From assembly GCA_007753915.1 (NCBI GenBank), contig CP036352.1, positions 3,969,306 through 4,033,305 of the forward strand: a DNA stretch of 64,000 nt, in the 5' to 3' direction. Position 1 is the first letter of the stretch. Every line of letters starts with the position of its first letter. The position numbers and the translations under genes were made by a program. Shown piece by piece: positions 26,763-35,565 of the stretch. Below the pieces are notes generated by a model. The model saw only the letters and a list, made by a program, of their open reading frames with translations. It did not search any database and had not been told where the DNA came from. This DNA is from Phycisphaerae bacterium RAS2 (GTDB lineage Bacteria; Planctomycetota; Phycisphaerae; UBA1845; UTPLA1).

Positions 26763-27719
26763 GTGTCGAACCCGCGTGTTCTCGTGACTCGACCGATCCC
26801 CGACGCCGGGCTCGCGCTGCTCCGCCCCGCGAAACTCGACTACTTCCTCCCCGAATCGCCGCCCGATCACGAACAACTCATCGAGCACGTCGCCCACCAC
26901 GACGCCGTCATCGGACAACTGGCAGATCGGTTTGATGCCGCGACGATCACCGCCGCATCCTCACGCTGCCGCATCATCGCCACCTGCTCGGTCGGAACCG
27001 ACCACATCGACCTCGTCGCTGCTCGGGCCGCTGGTATCCGCGTCACCAATACGCCCGGCGTCCTGACCGAGGCCACCGCCGATCTAACATGGGCCCTTCT
27101 CCTCGCCACCGCGCGGCGCATTCCCGAAGCCGAGCAACTCGCACGATCCGGCGGCTGGCAAGGCTGGGAGATGATGCAGATGCTCGGCGCAGACGTTCAC
27201 GGCCGAACGCTCGGAATCGTCGGCGCGGGGCGGATCGGGACAGCCGTCGCGCGGCGTGCAACCGGATTTTCCATGAACGTGCTCTACACCGCCCGCGAAG
27301 ACAAACCCGCGATGGCGGCGCTGGGCGCGCGGCGCATGCCGCTGGAGACGTTGCTGGCCGAAAGCGATTTCGTATCGCTCCATTGCCCGTTGACGGATGA
27401 GACGCGCCACCTGCTGGACCGATCCGCGCTGGAGCGCATGCGCCCCGGGAGCATGCTCATCAACACAGCGCGCGGACCGATTGTCGATGAAGCGGCGCTG
27501 ATTGACATGCTGCGCCACCGCCGAATCGCCGCGGCCGGTTTTGACGTGTACGAACATGAGCCGCGCATCCCGGCGGAGCTGACGGCGCTGGACAACGTCG
27601 TGCTGCTGCCGCATATCGGCTCGGCCACAGTGACGACGCGCAACCGCATGGCGCAGATGGCGGCGGAAGATGTGATCGCGGTCCTAAGCGGCAATCCGCC
27701 ACTGCGTCCTGTTTGTTGA
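26763..27719 (+). CDS. D-2-hydroxyacid dehydrogenase (glyoxylate/hydroxypyruvate reductase type)
   Basis: A 318-residue NAD(P)-dependent enzyme with a GTG start and GGAGG about 9 nt upstream. Residues 1-100 form the catalytic domain start (SVGTDHIDLVAARAAGI), then the Rossmann domain with GIVGAGRIGTAVA. The active-site Arg lies in NTARGPIVDE, the Glu in DVYEHEPRIP and the His in LLPHIGSAT. The overall pattern is nearest to glyoxylate/hydroxypyruvate (D-glycerate) reductases, but related dehydrogenases have other substrates. Neighbours do not settle the pathway. Confidence 0.9.
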   Translation: MSNPRVLVTRPIPDAGLALLRPAKLDYFLPESPPDHEQLIEHVAHHDAVIGQLADRFDAATITAASSRCRIIATCSVGTDHIDLVAARAAGIRVTNTPGVLTEATADLTWALLLATARRIPEAEQLARSGGWQGWEMMQMLGADVHGRTLGIVGAGRIGTAVARRATGFSMNVLYTAREDKPAMAALGARRMPLETLLAESDFVSLHCPLTDETRHLLDRSALERMRPGSMLINTARGPIVDEAALIDMLRHRRIAAAGFDVYEHEPRIPAELTALDNVVLLPHIGSATVTTRNRMAQMAAEDVIAVLSGNPPLRPVC

Positions 27720-27858
27720 TACGAAATCGCGCCGGCCGGAGCAATCGCTCCGCTTGTGTCGCGCGGCGACTCGCCCGTATCATGGCAGGTGATTCGACCA
27801 TCCGGCCCACCCTCCGGGGGCACGTGGGCGCCCCACACGGCGGCCTATCGGCGAGACC

Positions 27859-29331
27859 ATGTTGCGGTTCTGTGTTTATCAAGACGGCACGCCGGCCAAG
27901 TCGCTCGACCTGACCGGGGCACACCTGCTCGGCAACGAACGCGTTCCGCTGCGCGGCGAGATTCGATTCGAAAACGGCGAAGTCGTCTGCGAAACGCGGG
28001 CGCGCGGCGCGGCGGCGCTCGCGATGCTGTGGCCCGTGCGCGGTGCGGGAGCCGGCGGCACGCTCATGCTCGAAACGACGCGACTGGTCGAACGCAGCGA
28101 GCCATACAACCTGCACATCGAGCTGGCCCGCGGCCAACTCATGCGCATCATTCAAAAGCGCGAGGACTGGGGCCTGTTCGACTATCCCGAAGGCGCCGCG
28201 GTGTACAAGCAGATCGACCTCGCGCGCGACCATCTTGTCGCCGCGATGACCGCCGATGATGCCCTCGCCGCCACGAAGCACGCCGACGCCTCCATCGCCG
28301 CCGGGCTGAAAGCCGCCGAAGCAACCGCCGCCCTGCATGCCGACGTGTTCATCAAGCGGCGCGAGCCGACCGGACCGTTCGCGAAGCGGCCTTTCGGATG
28401 CCGCATTCTTCCCGCCCATTGCACCGAGGCGGCGCTGACTCGCGCGGCCGACGCCTTTGATTTCGTCACGCTGCCGTGCGACTGGGCCGTCACCCAGCCG
28501 CAGTCGGGCAAGTTCGACCTGGCGGACCTGGAACGCTGCGCCGCCCTGGTCAAGGCGAAGAAGCTCCCGGTGATGGCCGGCCCGCTCCTGTCGTTTGACG
28601 ACCCCGCGCTGCCGGATTACGTCCGCCGCAAGAATACTACATTTGACTCATTTCGAGACGCCGCCGCCAAGCACCTCAAGCACGTCATCACCTCGCTCGC
28701 CTCGCACGTGACCGCGTGGGAGGTCGTTCGCGGCCTGCACGCACACAACGCAATGCGTTTCAACTTCGAGCAACTGGTGGATCTCTCACGACTCGCCGCC
28801 ACCGTCGCCCGGCAGTGCGCGCCGCGATCCGCCGTCATCCTCGGCGTCGCCATGCCCTGGGGCGAGTATTACGCCGCCGATCCGCAGACCATTCCGCCCG
28901 TCCTTTATGCCGAGATGGCCGTGCAGAGCGGCATCTCCTTCGACGCTTTCGGGCTGGAAATCTGGTTCGGAGCCGGCGCGGACCCGGGCAGCGGCCGCCG
29001 CTTCGTGCGCGACATGATGCAGGTCTCATCCATGCTCGACCGGTTTGGCGCGATGGGCAAACCGGTGCACATCACTGCGGCCGGTGTGCCGTCGGGCGGC
29101 GAGGTCGGCGCCGGCTGCTGGCGCGGAAGCTGGTCTGCCATCAGCCAGGCTGCGTGGGCCAAGGAGTTCTATCGCATCGCCCTTAGCAAGCCGTTTGTTG
29201 AGACAATTTGCTGGCGGCATCTGATCGACCGGCCGGATTCGTCGAGCGGGGTCGTGTGCGCGGACCTCTCCCCCAAGCCGGCGTTCGATGCGATCCAGAC
29301 GCTTCGTGGGGAAATCTCGGCGGGTGCGTAG
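27859..29331 (+). CDS. GH10-like (xylanase-fold) protein lacking catalytic glutamates
   Basis: A 490-residue protein. An N-terminal beta-rich region of about 150 residues is followed by a TIM-barrel part resembling glycoside hydrolase family 10: FDFVTLPCDWAVTQPQSGKF recalls the GH10 start, AWEVVRGLHAHN sits where WDVVNE carries the acid/base Glu, and PVHITAAGVPSG sits where ITELD carries the nucleophile. Both glutamates are missing, so xylanase activity is unlikely. No signal peptide is seen. It could be a carbohydrate-binding or scaffold descendant. It stands alone between a dehydrogenase and a convergent lipoprotein gene. Confidence 0.75.
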   Translation: MLRFCVYQDGTPAKSLDLTGAHLLGNERVPLRGEIRFENGEVVCETRARGAAALAMLWPVRGAGAGGTLMLETTRLVERSEPYNLHIELARGQLMRIIQKREDWGLFDYPEGAAVYKQIDLARDHLVAAMTADDALAATKHADASIAAGLKAAEATAALHADVFIKRREPTGPFAKRPFGCRILPAHCTEAALTRAADAFDFVTLPCDWAVTQPQSGKFDLADLERCAALVKAKKLPVMAGPLLSFDDPALPDYVRRKNTTFDSFRDAAAKHLKHVITSLASHVTAWEVVRGLHAHNAMRFNFEQLVDLSRLAATVARQCAPRSAVILGVAMPWGEYYAADPQTIPPVLYAEMAVQSGISFDAFGLEIWFGAGADPGSGRRFVRDMMQVSSMLDRFGAMGKPVHITAAGVPSGGEVGAGCWRGSWSAISQAAWAKEFYRIALSKPFVETICWRHLIDRPDSSSGVVCADLSPKPAFDAIQTLRGEISAGA

Positions 29332-29360
29332 CCGTTTCCGGGCGCTCCGGATAATTCACG

Positions 29361-29987
29361 CTAGCTTTTGGTGACCGGGGGCGTCCCTTCGGTCGCCTTG
29401 CTTCGCACAACTTCGAGAATATCGCGCTCAAGCTGCACATCGCGCGGCAGATCGGTCCAGACCTGGTCCTGTGCCGCGGTCACGCCGGCCTCGCGGTCGA
29501 TCGGCGTATCGGTGGGATAATCGTCAAACCGCTCCATGTCGCGGAAGACGCGGTGATCGGCCGTGTCGAGCCGCTGCACATCGACGACGCAATGCACGAC
29601 GCTGCCCTCGCCCCACGGCTGAACGTACAACGTGGCCGTGCGGCGCAGGCGATTGGGGAACTTCAGCGCCGTGTCGCGGATGCGGCCGGTGCCGCCACGC
29701 TGCTCGTATTCCGTCGTCACGCTGCGAACCTGACCGTCGACCGGGGACGCCTCGGCCACGCGAAACCATTGCTTCATGGAATGCAGACAAGCGTCATATG
29801 CCGCAGCCGGAGCGATGTGCGGCAGTCGTATGGCCGTGCCCTCTCCGCGCGATCGCCGCGACGACAAACCGCTCGATGAATCGCCCGGGCAGCCGGCGCC
29901 CAGCAGCACGGGCGGCATCGTCGCCAGAACGCACCATCGCACAAGGGTCGCCGCCGAAAATTTTCGAGTGGATGACACGATGACCAC
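29361..29987 (-). CDS. putative lipoprotein, unknown function
   Basis: A 208-residue frame; both GTG 29987 and GTG 29978 are possible starts, and the second has GGGAG at better distance. A hydrophobic leader ends in VLLGAGC, an atypical lipobox. The mature part begins with a Ser-rich linker and has a conserved-looking domain (YDACLHSMKQWF, TATLYVQPWGEGSVVHCVVD) and a charged C-terminus. I do not recognise the family. It is divergent from lpxK with 115 bp between. Confidence 0.7.
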   Translation of the reverse strand: MVIVSSTRKFSAATLVRWCVLATMPPVLLGAGCPGDSSSGLSSRRSRGEGTAIRLPHIAPAAAYDACLHSMKQWFRVAEASPVDGQVRSVTTEYEQRGGTGRIRDTALKFPNRLRRTATLYVQPWGEGSVVHCVVDVQRLDTADHRVFRDMERFDDYPTDTPIDREAGVTAAQDQVWTDLPRDVQLERDILEVVRSKATEGTPPVTKS

Positions 29988-30081
29988 GCTCCCGAGGACC
30001 GGCGCGCCGAGCTTCGCCCCTCCGCCCGGCCAACCGTCGCAGAATAGCCGCCGCGCACGGCGCGGTCAATCCGCCGCCGTT

Positions 30082-30092
30082 TATGCTACACT
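30082..30092 (+). promoter_or_regulatory. -10-like TATGCT/TACACT before lpxK
   Basis: Two overlapping -10-like hexamers, 30082-30087 and 30087-30092, the latter ending 10 nt before the lpxK ATG. The -35 is weak (GTCAAT at 16 nt). Confidence 0.35.
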
Positions 30093-30102
30093 TCGTCGCC
30101 GC

Positions 30103-31215
30103 ATGGCGAAGGCCTTACCGCGATACTCCGACATCATCTCCGGCCGCGCGCAGGGCGCGCTCGCCGAGTTCGCCCGCGCCGCGCTCGCCGGGCTGTCGGT
30201 CCCCTACCGGCTTGCAATCAAGCTGCGAAATCTTTGGTATTCCTGCGTCCCCGGCGCGCGACGCCGCGCCGCCCTGCCGGTCATCTCGATCGGAAACCTC
30301 ACGGCCGGCGGCACCGGCAAGACGCCTGTCTCGGCGATGATCACGAACGCGCTCCTTCAGCGCGGGCGCCGCGTCGCCGTGATCCTGCGCGGTTACAAGG
30401 GGCGACCGATCCAGTTCGACAACGACCAGCGCGGCCGCGCCGCCGACCAGTGGCGCATGGAAAGCGACGAGGCTGAAGTGCTTCGACGCCGCTGCCCCAC
30501 AGCGCGCGTGATCATCAATCCCGACCGCGTCGCCGCCGCGCGCCAGGCCGTCGCGGAGCGTTGCGACGTCACCGTGCTCGACGACGGCTTTCAGCATCGC
30601 CGCATCCGGCGTGATTTAGACATCGTACTCATTGATGCCACCAACCCATTCGGTCACGAGCGCCTTCTGCCTCGCGGGCTGCTTCGCGAACCAGTCCGCG
30701 CCCTGCGCCGCGCCGACCTCATCCTCCTCACGCGAAGTGACCAGGCCGACGAAACCAGCAAGGCCCTGCTCCAACGAAAACTGCGCAAGGCATCCGGCGG
30801 CAAGCCCGTCGTGCAGGCCGTGCACCGCATCGCCGGCTTCCTCGACATCAAGAGCCGGCCGGTCACCGTCGAGGACGCTCGCGCCATGCAGGCCGTCCTC
30901 TTTGCTGGAATTGCCAACTTTCAGAGCTTTCGCCAATCCGTCGAGCAGCTGGGCGTGCATGTCCTCGCGGCCTACGAGTATCCCGATCACCATCCCTACA
31001 CAGCCGAGGAAATGAGCGGGCTGGTCGAAACGGCAACCAACCTCGAAGCCAACGCCCTGATCACCACCGAGAAAGACGCGGTCAAACTCGTCGGCCGATG
31101 GCCCGACGGCGGCTGCCCTGTTCTAGTGGTCGACCTCTCGATTGAGCTGCTCGACGACGGGCAGGCGGTGCTGGCAGCGGCACTGGATCGCGCGCTTGCG
31201 GCGCGAGCGGATTGA
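30103..31215 (+). CDS. lpxK: tetraacyldisaccharide 4'-kinase LpxK
   Basis: A 370-residue inner membrane kinase phosphorylating the lipid A precursor DS-1-P at the 4' position. The start is the ATG at 30103; the open frame back to 29776 lies antisense to the lipoprotein gene. An N-terminal amphipathic/hydrophobic region is followed by the P-loop in ISIGNLTAGGTGKTP, then VILRGYKGR, SDEAEVLRRRCP, VLDDGFQHRRIRRDLDIVLID and the C-terminal ALITTEKDAVKL, all typical of LpxK. Its presence implies lipid A synthesis. A bidirectional terminator follows the gene. Confidence 0.96.
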   Translation: MAKALPRYSDIISGRAQGALAEFARAALAGLSVPYRLAIKLRNLWYSCVPGARRRAALPVISIGNLTAGGTGKTPVSAMITNALLQRGRRVAVILRGYKGRPIQFDNDQRGRAADQWRMESDEAEVLRRRCPTARVIINPDRVAAARQAVAERCDVTVLDDGFQHRRIRRDLDIVLIDATNPFGHERLLPRGLLREPVRALRRADLILLTRSDQADETSKALLQRKLRKASGGKPVVQAVHRIAGFLDIKSRPVTVEDARAMQAVLFAGIANFQSFRQSVEQLGVHVLAAYEYPDHHPYTAEEMSGLVETATNLEANALITTEKDAVKLVGRWPDGGCPVLVVDLSIELLDDGQAVLAAALDRALAARAD

Positions 31216-31242
31216 ATGGTGCGGGCTTGATTCGCGTGAAAC

Positions 31243-31273
31243 AAAAAAGCCCCAGGCAAATGCCTGGGGCTTT
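31243..31273. terminator. bidirectional intrinsic terminator
   Basis: A-run 31243-31248, stem GCCCCAGGCA/TGCCTGGGGC (31249-31258 and 31261-31270) with a 2-nt loop, then TTT. It works best on the minus strand, where six T follow, ending the gene at 31317, and also sits after lpxK. The stem is identical to that at 63325. Confidence 0.85.
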
Positions 31274-31316
31274 GGAATGCGCTCATTGCAAGGTCCGCGG
31301 CGTTTAATCCGCAGTG

Positions 31317-31826
31317 TTAGCTTCGCGGGGTGATCGGCGGATCAACTTCTTCCACCATCTCCCCTGCTTCCATGAGCAGCTCACGAGCCTTGAGAATCGA
31401 CCCTTCCAATTGCTGCACGCGCGCGTCGTCGCGCGTCTTGCCTTCGCCCAGCAGCTTCTTGCGCTCGGTGATGAACTCCTCCATCCGCAGACGTATCTGC
31501 GCATAGATCATGTTCGCCGCCTGTTCACGCTTCTCTTCATCCGTCGAAGCCACCACCGGCTCCTGCGTGTTGGACGTCTGGGCCTGCGACGGCGTAATCG
31601 GCTCCAGCCGCGTCGGATGAACCTGCGGCTTCTTTGTTTCCGTCGCTGCCGGCTCCGTGTGCGCCGCCGTGGCGACCTTGGCCGGCTCGGCATTCGCCGG
31701 TGTCGAGGGCGTCGCGGTCTGGCTCTGGGCCGCCGGCTCGCTGGAGGTATTTGAACATCCCCAAACGACCAGCGCAGCAGCCATCAACATCGTGCCGCGC
31801 GAAACGTGCTTCCAGATGCTCGTCAT
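31317..31826 (-). CDS. putative lipoprotein with C-terminal coiled coil
   Basis: A 169-residue exported protein. The leader MTSIWKHV to LVVWGC ends in a lipobox-like site (Cys24). Residues 25-95 are Ala/Thr/Pro-rich, low complexity; residues 96-155 are strongly helical and charged (MIYAQIRLRMEEFITERKKL), probably a coiled coil. AGGAG lies about 9 nt before the ATG. Family not recognised. The next minus-strand gene upstream, also a lipoprotein, is 39 bp away, so they may form an operon. Confidence 0.75.
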   Translation of the reverse strand: MTSIWKHVSRGTMLMAAALVVWGCSNTSSEPAAQSQTATPSTPANAEPAKVATAAHTEPAATETKKPQVHPTRLEPITPSQAQTSNTQEPVVASTDEEKREQAANMIYAQIRLRMEEFITERKKLLGEGKTRDDARVQQLEGSILKARELLMEAGEMVEEVDPPITPRS

Positions 31827-31865
31827 TGAATCAAACTCCTGAATCGGGGGTGGCGAGTTTTGTTA

Positions 31866-32303
31866 TTACGGCTTTCCGGCGGGCTGCGTAGTCGCCGCCG
31901 GCGTTCCCGCGGCTGGCTGGGTCGGCGCTTTCTTCCAGTCCGACTCCTGCGACCGGGTCACTTCGATTTTTGTGGCGACAAGCTGCGCGCTGTCTCCCGA
32001 ACCATCTTTGTAGCCGGTGACAATCAGCCGATCGTTTTCGCGGATGTCTTCCAGCTTCTGGTTCCGACCGTTGATGATGACTTCGGTGCTTTCCCGCACG
32101 GTTCCGCGAAGCTCACGCTCCACGCCGCGGTCATCCTTGAACATCATCGACACGTCGTTGTTTTTCAGGTCAATGTGCTTGGCGATCCCTTCGATCTTTC
32201 GAACCTTCGGGCCTTTCTTGTCCTTGTCTGAACAACCGGCGAATCCCACCATTGTCGCCGCCACAAGGCACACCAAGCTTCGCATTCCAGCCAATCGACT
32301 CAT
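31866..32303 (-). CDS. putative small lipoprotein, unknown function
   Basis: A 145-residue protein from the ATG at 32303 (alternatives ATG 32285 or the longer frame to 32369). The leader ends in VGFAGC. The mature domain reads as a small beta-barrel (KVRKIEGIAKHIDL, VIINGRNQKLEDIREND, RLIVTGYKD), recalling OB-like or DUF5666-type modules, and ends in a Pro/Ala/Thr-rich tail. Function unknown. Probably co-transcribed with the next lipoprotein. Confidence 0.7.
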   Translation of the reverse strand: MSRLAGMRSLVCLVAATMVGFAGCSDKDKKGPKVRKIEGIAKHIDLKNNDVSMMFKDDRGVERELRGTVRESTEVIINGRNQKLEDIRENDRLIVTGYKDGSGDSAQLVATKIEVTRSQESDWKKAPTQPAAGTPAATTQPAGKP

Positions 32304-32491
32304 CACGTCCAAAGCTCCCAACGCTACCGATTTACCAAAGCCTAAGCTCGGGCCGGCTCGCCCGGTCAAAGCCCGCGCACTCTAAGGCACGCCGACCAAC
32401 GGGGAAAGACCGCCCGCCTTGGCTCGTTAGTTGTTACGAATCCGTGATAACGGACAGACTGGAGTGGGCGCGTCCATCCGAAACGACCTGA

Positions 32492-32520
32492 TTGAAACGC
32501 AAAGTTCTGTCTGTTAAGAT
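32492..32520 (+). promoter_or_regulatory. promoter TTGAAA-N17-TAAGAT for the M28 peptidase gene
   Basis: The -35 is 32492-32497 and the -10 is 32515-32520, with 17 nt spacing. The expected start lies about 33 nt before the ATG at 32560, leaving room for the AAGGA ribosome site near 32547. Confidence 0.65.
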
Positions 32521-32559
32521 ATTACAGTCGCTGCTCCCTAATCCGTAAGGAACCATCAC

Positions 32560-35358
32560 ATGCTGAATTCCCGCCGCCTTGCCTGCGTCGCCCTCGGTCT
32601 ATTCCTGGCGATTTCCACCCTGCCGACCCGCGCATCGGACATCGACGCCGACAAGCGCCGATCGGACACTGCGGCCCTCTTCTCCGAAGCCGATTTTCTT
32701 CGCCATGTCGGTACCCTGGCCGACGACTCCTTCGAGGGCCGAGGAACCGGACAGGAGGGCATCGACAAGGCCGCCGAATACATTGCCGCCCGCTTCGAGG
32801 AATGGGGCGTCCAGCCCGGCGGCGACGACCGCACCTACTTCCAGAATTTCACGCTCAAGCTCAAGAGTCAGGTCGCCGAGGGCACGCGCCTGGCGATCGG
32901 CATGAACGATCGGCCGACGCGCCGCGCTGCAGCGCTCAACGAGGACTACATCCCGTTTCCGTTCTCATCCAACGGCAGCTTCAGCGGCGAGGTCGTCTTC
33001 GCCGGGTACGGTGTCGTCAAGGACGACGCGGGCTACAACGACTACGCGGGGATTGATGTCGCCGACAAAGTCGTGCTCGTGCTTCGCCGCGGGCCGAAGT
33101 TTGGCGAGTTCTCCGTGCAGGACTCGGCCTTCCGCGCGAAGGCCTCGCGCGCCGCAGGGCGCGACGCGGCGGCGCTGCTCGTGGTCAACCCCGCCGACGA
33201 CGAAGACGGCGACAAGCTGTTCGACTTCAACGCGCAGGGCATGGCGCGATTCGGCGGCCGCGGTTACGGCATCCCCATGATCCACATCAGCCGCAAACTC
33301 GCTGATCGCATGCTTCGCGCCGGCGGCCTCGGCGGCCTGGAGGCGGCCCAGAAGAAGATCGACGAAAACGAGAAGCCGGCATCGGCCGTGCTCAAGGGCG
33401 TGACGATTCGCGGTCGCGTCGAGATCGAACCGATTGAGTCTCCGGTTCGCAACGTCATCGGCATTGTGCCCGGCACCGGCCCGCAGAAGGACGAGTTCAT
33501 CGTCATGGGGGCGCACTACGATCACCTCGGCATTCGCAACAAGGGCACGCCGGAGTTTGACTCGGAAAAAGACATCAGCAACGGCGCGGACGACAACGCA
33601 TCAGGCACGACGCTTGTCATGATGCTGGCTCGCGCGTTCGCCGAGGGCAAACCGCCGAATCGCACGATGGTCTTCATGCTCTACACCGGCGAGGAGATGG
33701 GCCTGCTCGGCTCGGCCCACTTCGCCAACAACCCGACGCTCGACCTGACCAAGGTCAACGCCATGCTCAACTTCGACATGGTCGGCCGGCTGAAGGACAA
33801 CAAGCTCGAGGTCGGCGGGATGCGCACTGGCGGATTTGAAGACATGGTGCACCGTCTTGCGGAGCCTTACGGCTTCACGATTCGCGACGGCGGCGGCGGA
33901 CGCGGTCCGTCGGACCACACCAGCTTCTACAACAAGGGTATCCCGGTGCTGTTCTTCTTCACCGGGCTGCACAAGCAATATCACCAGCCGGATGACGACA
34001 CGCCGCTCCTGAACATCGACGGCGCGGTGAGGATCGCTCGATTCGGCGCCGACATCGTTGACGAGATCGATTCCCGCTCGCAGCGCGTCGTGTTCACCGA
34101 AGACACAAGCCGCGCCCGGATTTCGCGTCAGGATTCACCCGACGATGAACCACGCGTCGCCGCGGCCGCCCCTACAAGCGAGCCGGATCGCCTGCGACTC
34201 GGCATCGTTCCCGACATGGACAACGATCAGCCCGGCGTCGTCATCGCGCAGGTTGCCGAAGGCTCTCCCGCAGCCGGCGCGGGCCTTAAGGCAGGCGACC
34301 GCCTGATGGCCATCGGCGAGAAGCGCATCGAGGGCGTGATGGACATCGCGGGCGCGCTGGCCGTTTTCAAATGGGGCGATACGGCGCGCGTGCGCATCGT
34401 GCGCGACGGCGAGCGGAAGTCGATCGACGTGAAGTTCCCGGCGCGAACAGCCGTGGCAGCCCGTCCGGCCCCGGACCGCGCTCAACCTGACCGACAGACC
34501 GACGAGCGCGTCGCACAGGATCAGCCGCGTCGCGAGCGCCGCCGGGATGATCGCGGCGAGCGCGGGCCCGGTGACGCCGGAACAACCACGCCCCCTGGCT
34601 CCATTGAACGATCCCTCAACGAACTCGTCGGCCACATGGCGGACTTGAGCGGCGGCGAGTGCACCGTGAGCATCAAAGGCGACAACGTGGACATCTCGCT
34701 TACCGTCGCCGCGGGCCGTGAAAGCGACCGGCGTCTTGTTTCGCAGATCGGCCGCTCGCTGGACGGTGCGGTGCGGGGTGACGTGCGCATCGGCGTGTCG
34801 TTCAATCTGTCGCGCGGGCGCGGCCAGGAGCCTTCCAATCCACTGCGCGGCCCGTTTCGCGATCGACCCGGCGGACGGCGCGGAATGCAGTCCACGGCCG
34901 ACGCCGGCGACGAGGACATGACGACGCGACCACGGCGCGAGAATCGCCCCGAGCGGCCGCAACCGCCGACTCCGCCCGCGCCGCCGCGCGCTGCCGGCGG
35001 CGATCCCACTCAAAAAGCCGCCAAGAAAGATCCGCACGCCCACGCCGACGATGAAGTCGCTGCCGCACCCATGCCAAAGGTGCGACTCGGCATCCTGCCG
35101 ACCTACGGCGAATCCGAAGGCCGGGGCTACGAGATCACCGGCGTGGCCGACGACGGCCCGGCCGCGAAGGCAGGCATGAAAAACGACGACCGCATCCTGA
35201 AGATCGGCGGCAAGAACGTGACAGATGTCTATTCATACATGGAAGCCCTCGCCGGATACAAGCCCGGCGATGAAGTCGCCGTCGTCGTTCTCCGCGGCGA
35301 CAAGGAAATCACCCTGAAGATCAAGAGCGCCCCGCAGAAGACGCTCGACGCCGACTAG
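32560..35358 (+). CDS. exported M28-family zinc aminopeptidase with two PDZ domains
   Basis: A 932-residue protein with a signal peptide of about 25 residues (CVALGLFLAISTLPTRAS). A protease-associated region (residues about 100-280) is followed by an M28 core with metal ligands in GAHYDHLG, NGADDNASGTT, GEEMGLLGS, NFDMVGRL and SDHTSFYNKGIP. Next come a PDZ domain near residues 545-630, an Arg/Pro/Asp-rich disordered region with an inserted small domain, and a second PDZ near residues 835-925. It likely trims peptides in the periplasm or on the surface. A good promoter and ribosome site precede it. Confidence 0.9.
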   Translation: MLNSRRLACVALGLFLAISTLPTRASDIDADKRRSDTAALFSEADFLRHVGTLADDSFEGRGTGQEGIDKAAEYIAARFEEWGVQPGGDDRTYFQNFTLKLKSQVAEGTRLAIGMNDRPTRRAAALNEDYIPFPFSSNGSFSGEVVFAGYGVVKDDAGYNDYAGIDVADKVVLVLRRGPKFGEFSVQDSAFRAKASRAAGRDAAALLVVNPADDEDGDKLFDFNAQGMARFGGRGYGIPMIHISRKLADRMLRAGGLGGLEAAQKKIDENEKPASAVLKGVTIRGRVEIEPIESPVRNVIGIVPGTGPQKDEFIVMGAHYDHLGIRNKGTPEFDSEKDISNGADDNASGTTLVMMLARAFAEGKPPNRTMVFMLYTGEEMGLLGSAHFANNPTLDLTKVNAMLNFDMVGRLKDNKLEVGGMRTGGFEDMVHRLAEPYGFTIRDGGGGRGPSDHTSFYNKGIPVLFFFTGLHKQYHQPDDDTPLLNIDGAVRIARFGADIVDEIDSRSQRVVFTEDTSRARISRQDSPDDEPRVAAAAPTSEPDRLRLGIVPDMDNDQPGVVIAQVAEGSPAAGAGLKAGDRLMAIGEKRIEGVMDIAGALAVFKWGDTARVRIVRDGERKSIDVKFPARTAVAARPAPDRAQPDRQTDERVAQDQPRRERRRDDRGERGPGDAGTTTPPGSIERSLNELVGHMADLSGGECTVSIKGDNVDISLTVAAGRESDRRLVSQIGRSLDGAVRGDVRIGVSFNLSRGRGQEPSNPLRGPFRDRPGGRRGMQSTADAGDEDMTTRPRRENRPERPQPPTPPAPPRAAGGDPTQKAAKKDPHAHADDEVAAAPMPKVRLGILPTYGESEGRGYEITGVADDGPAAKAGMKNDDRILKIGGKNVTDVYSYMEALAGYKPGDEVAVVVLRGDKEITLKIKSAPQKTLDAD

Positions 35359-35435
35359 CCGCACCCAACTCCCGAATCCCGATCGGCCGCGTGCTAACTC
35401 CTTGTCGCCGCACACCTTTTACGGCCCGCCCTGCC

Positions 35436-35464
35436 TTGTGACCCGCGCCGCCGCACCGTAGAAT
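35436..35464 (+). promoter_or_regulatory. promoter TTGTGA-N17-TAGAAT
   Basis: The -35 is 35436-35441 and the -10 is 35459-35464, spaced by 17 nt. It gives a leader of about 95 nt before the GGAGG-preceded ATG at 35566 of the EF-G-like gene. Confidence 0.7.
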
Positions 35465-35565
35465 CGCACGTCTTGTCGACCGGAAAGCCCGGCGCGGATG
35501 GCCAAGCGCCCGCACTCGCCGGTCGGACGCGAATCGGTATCTTCGTTTCACCCTACGGAGGCCGT

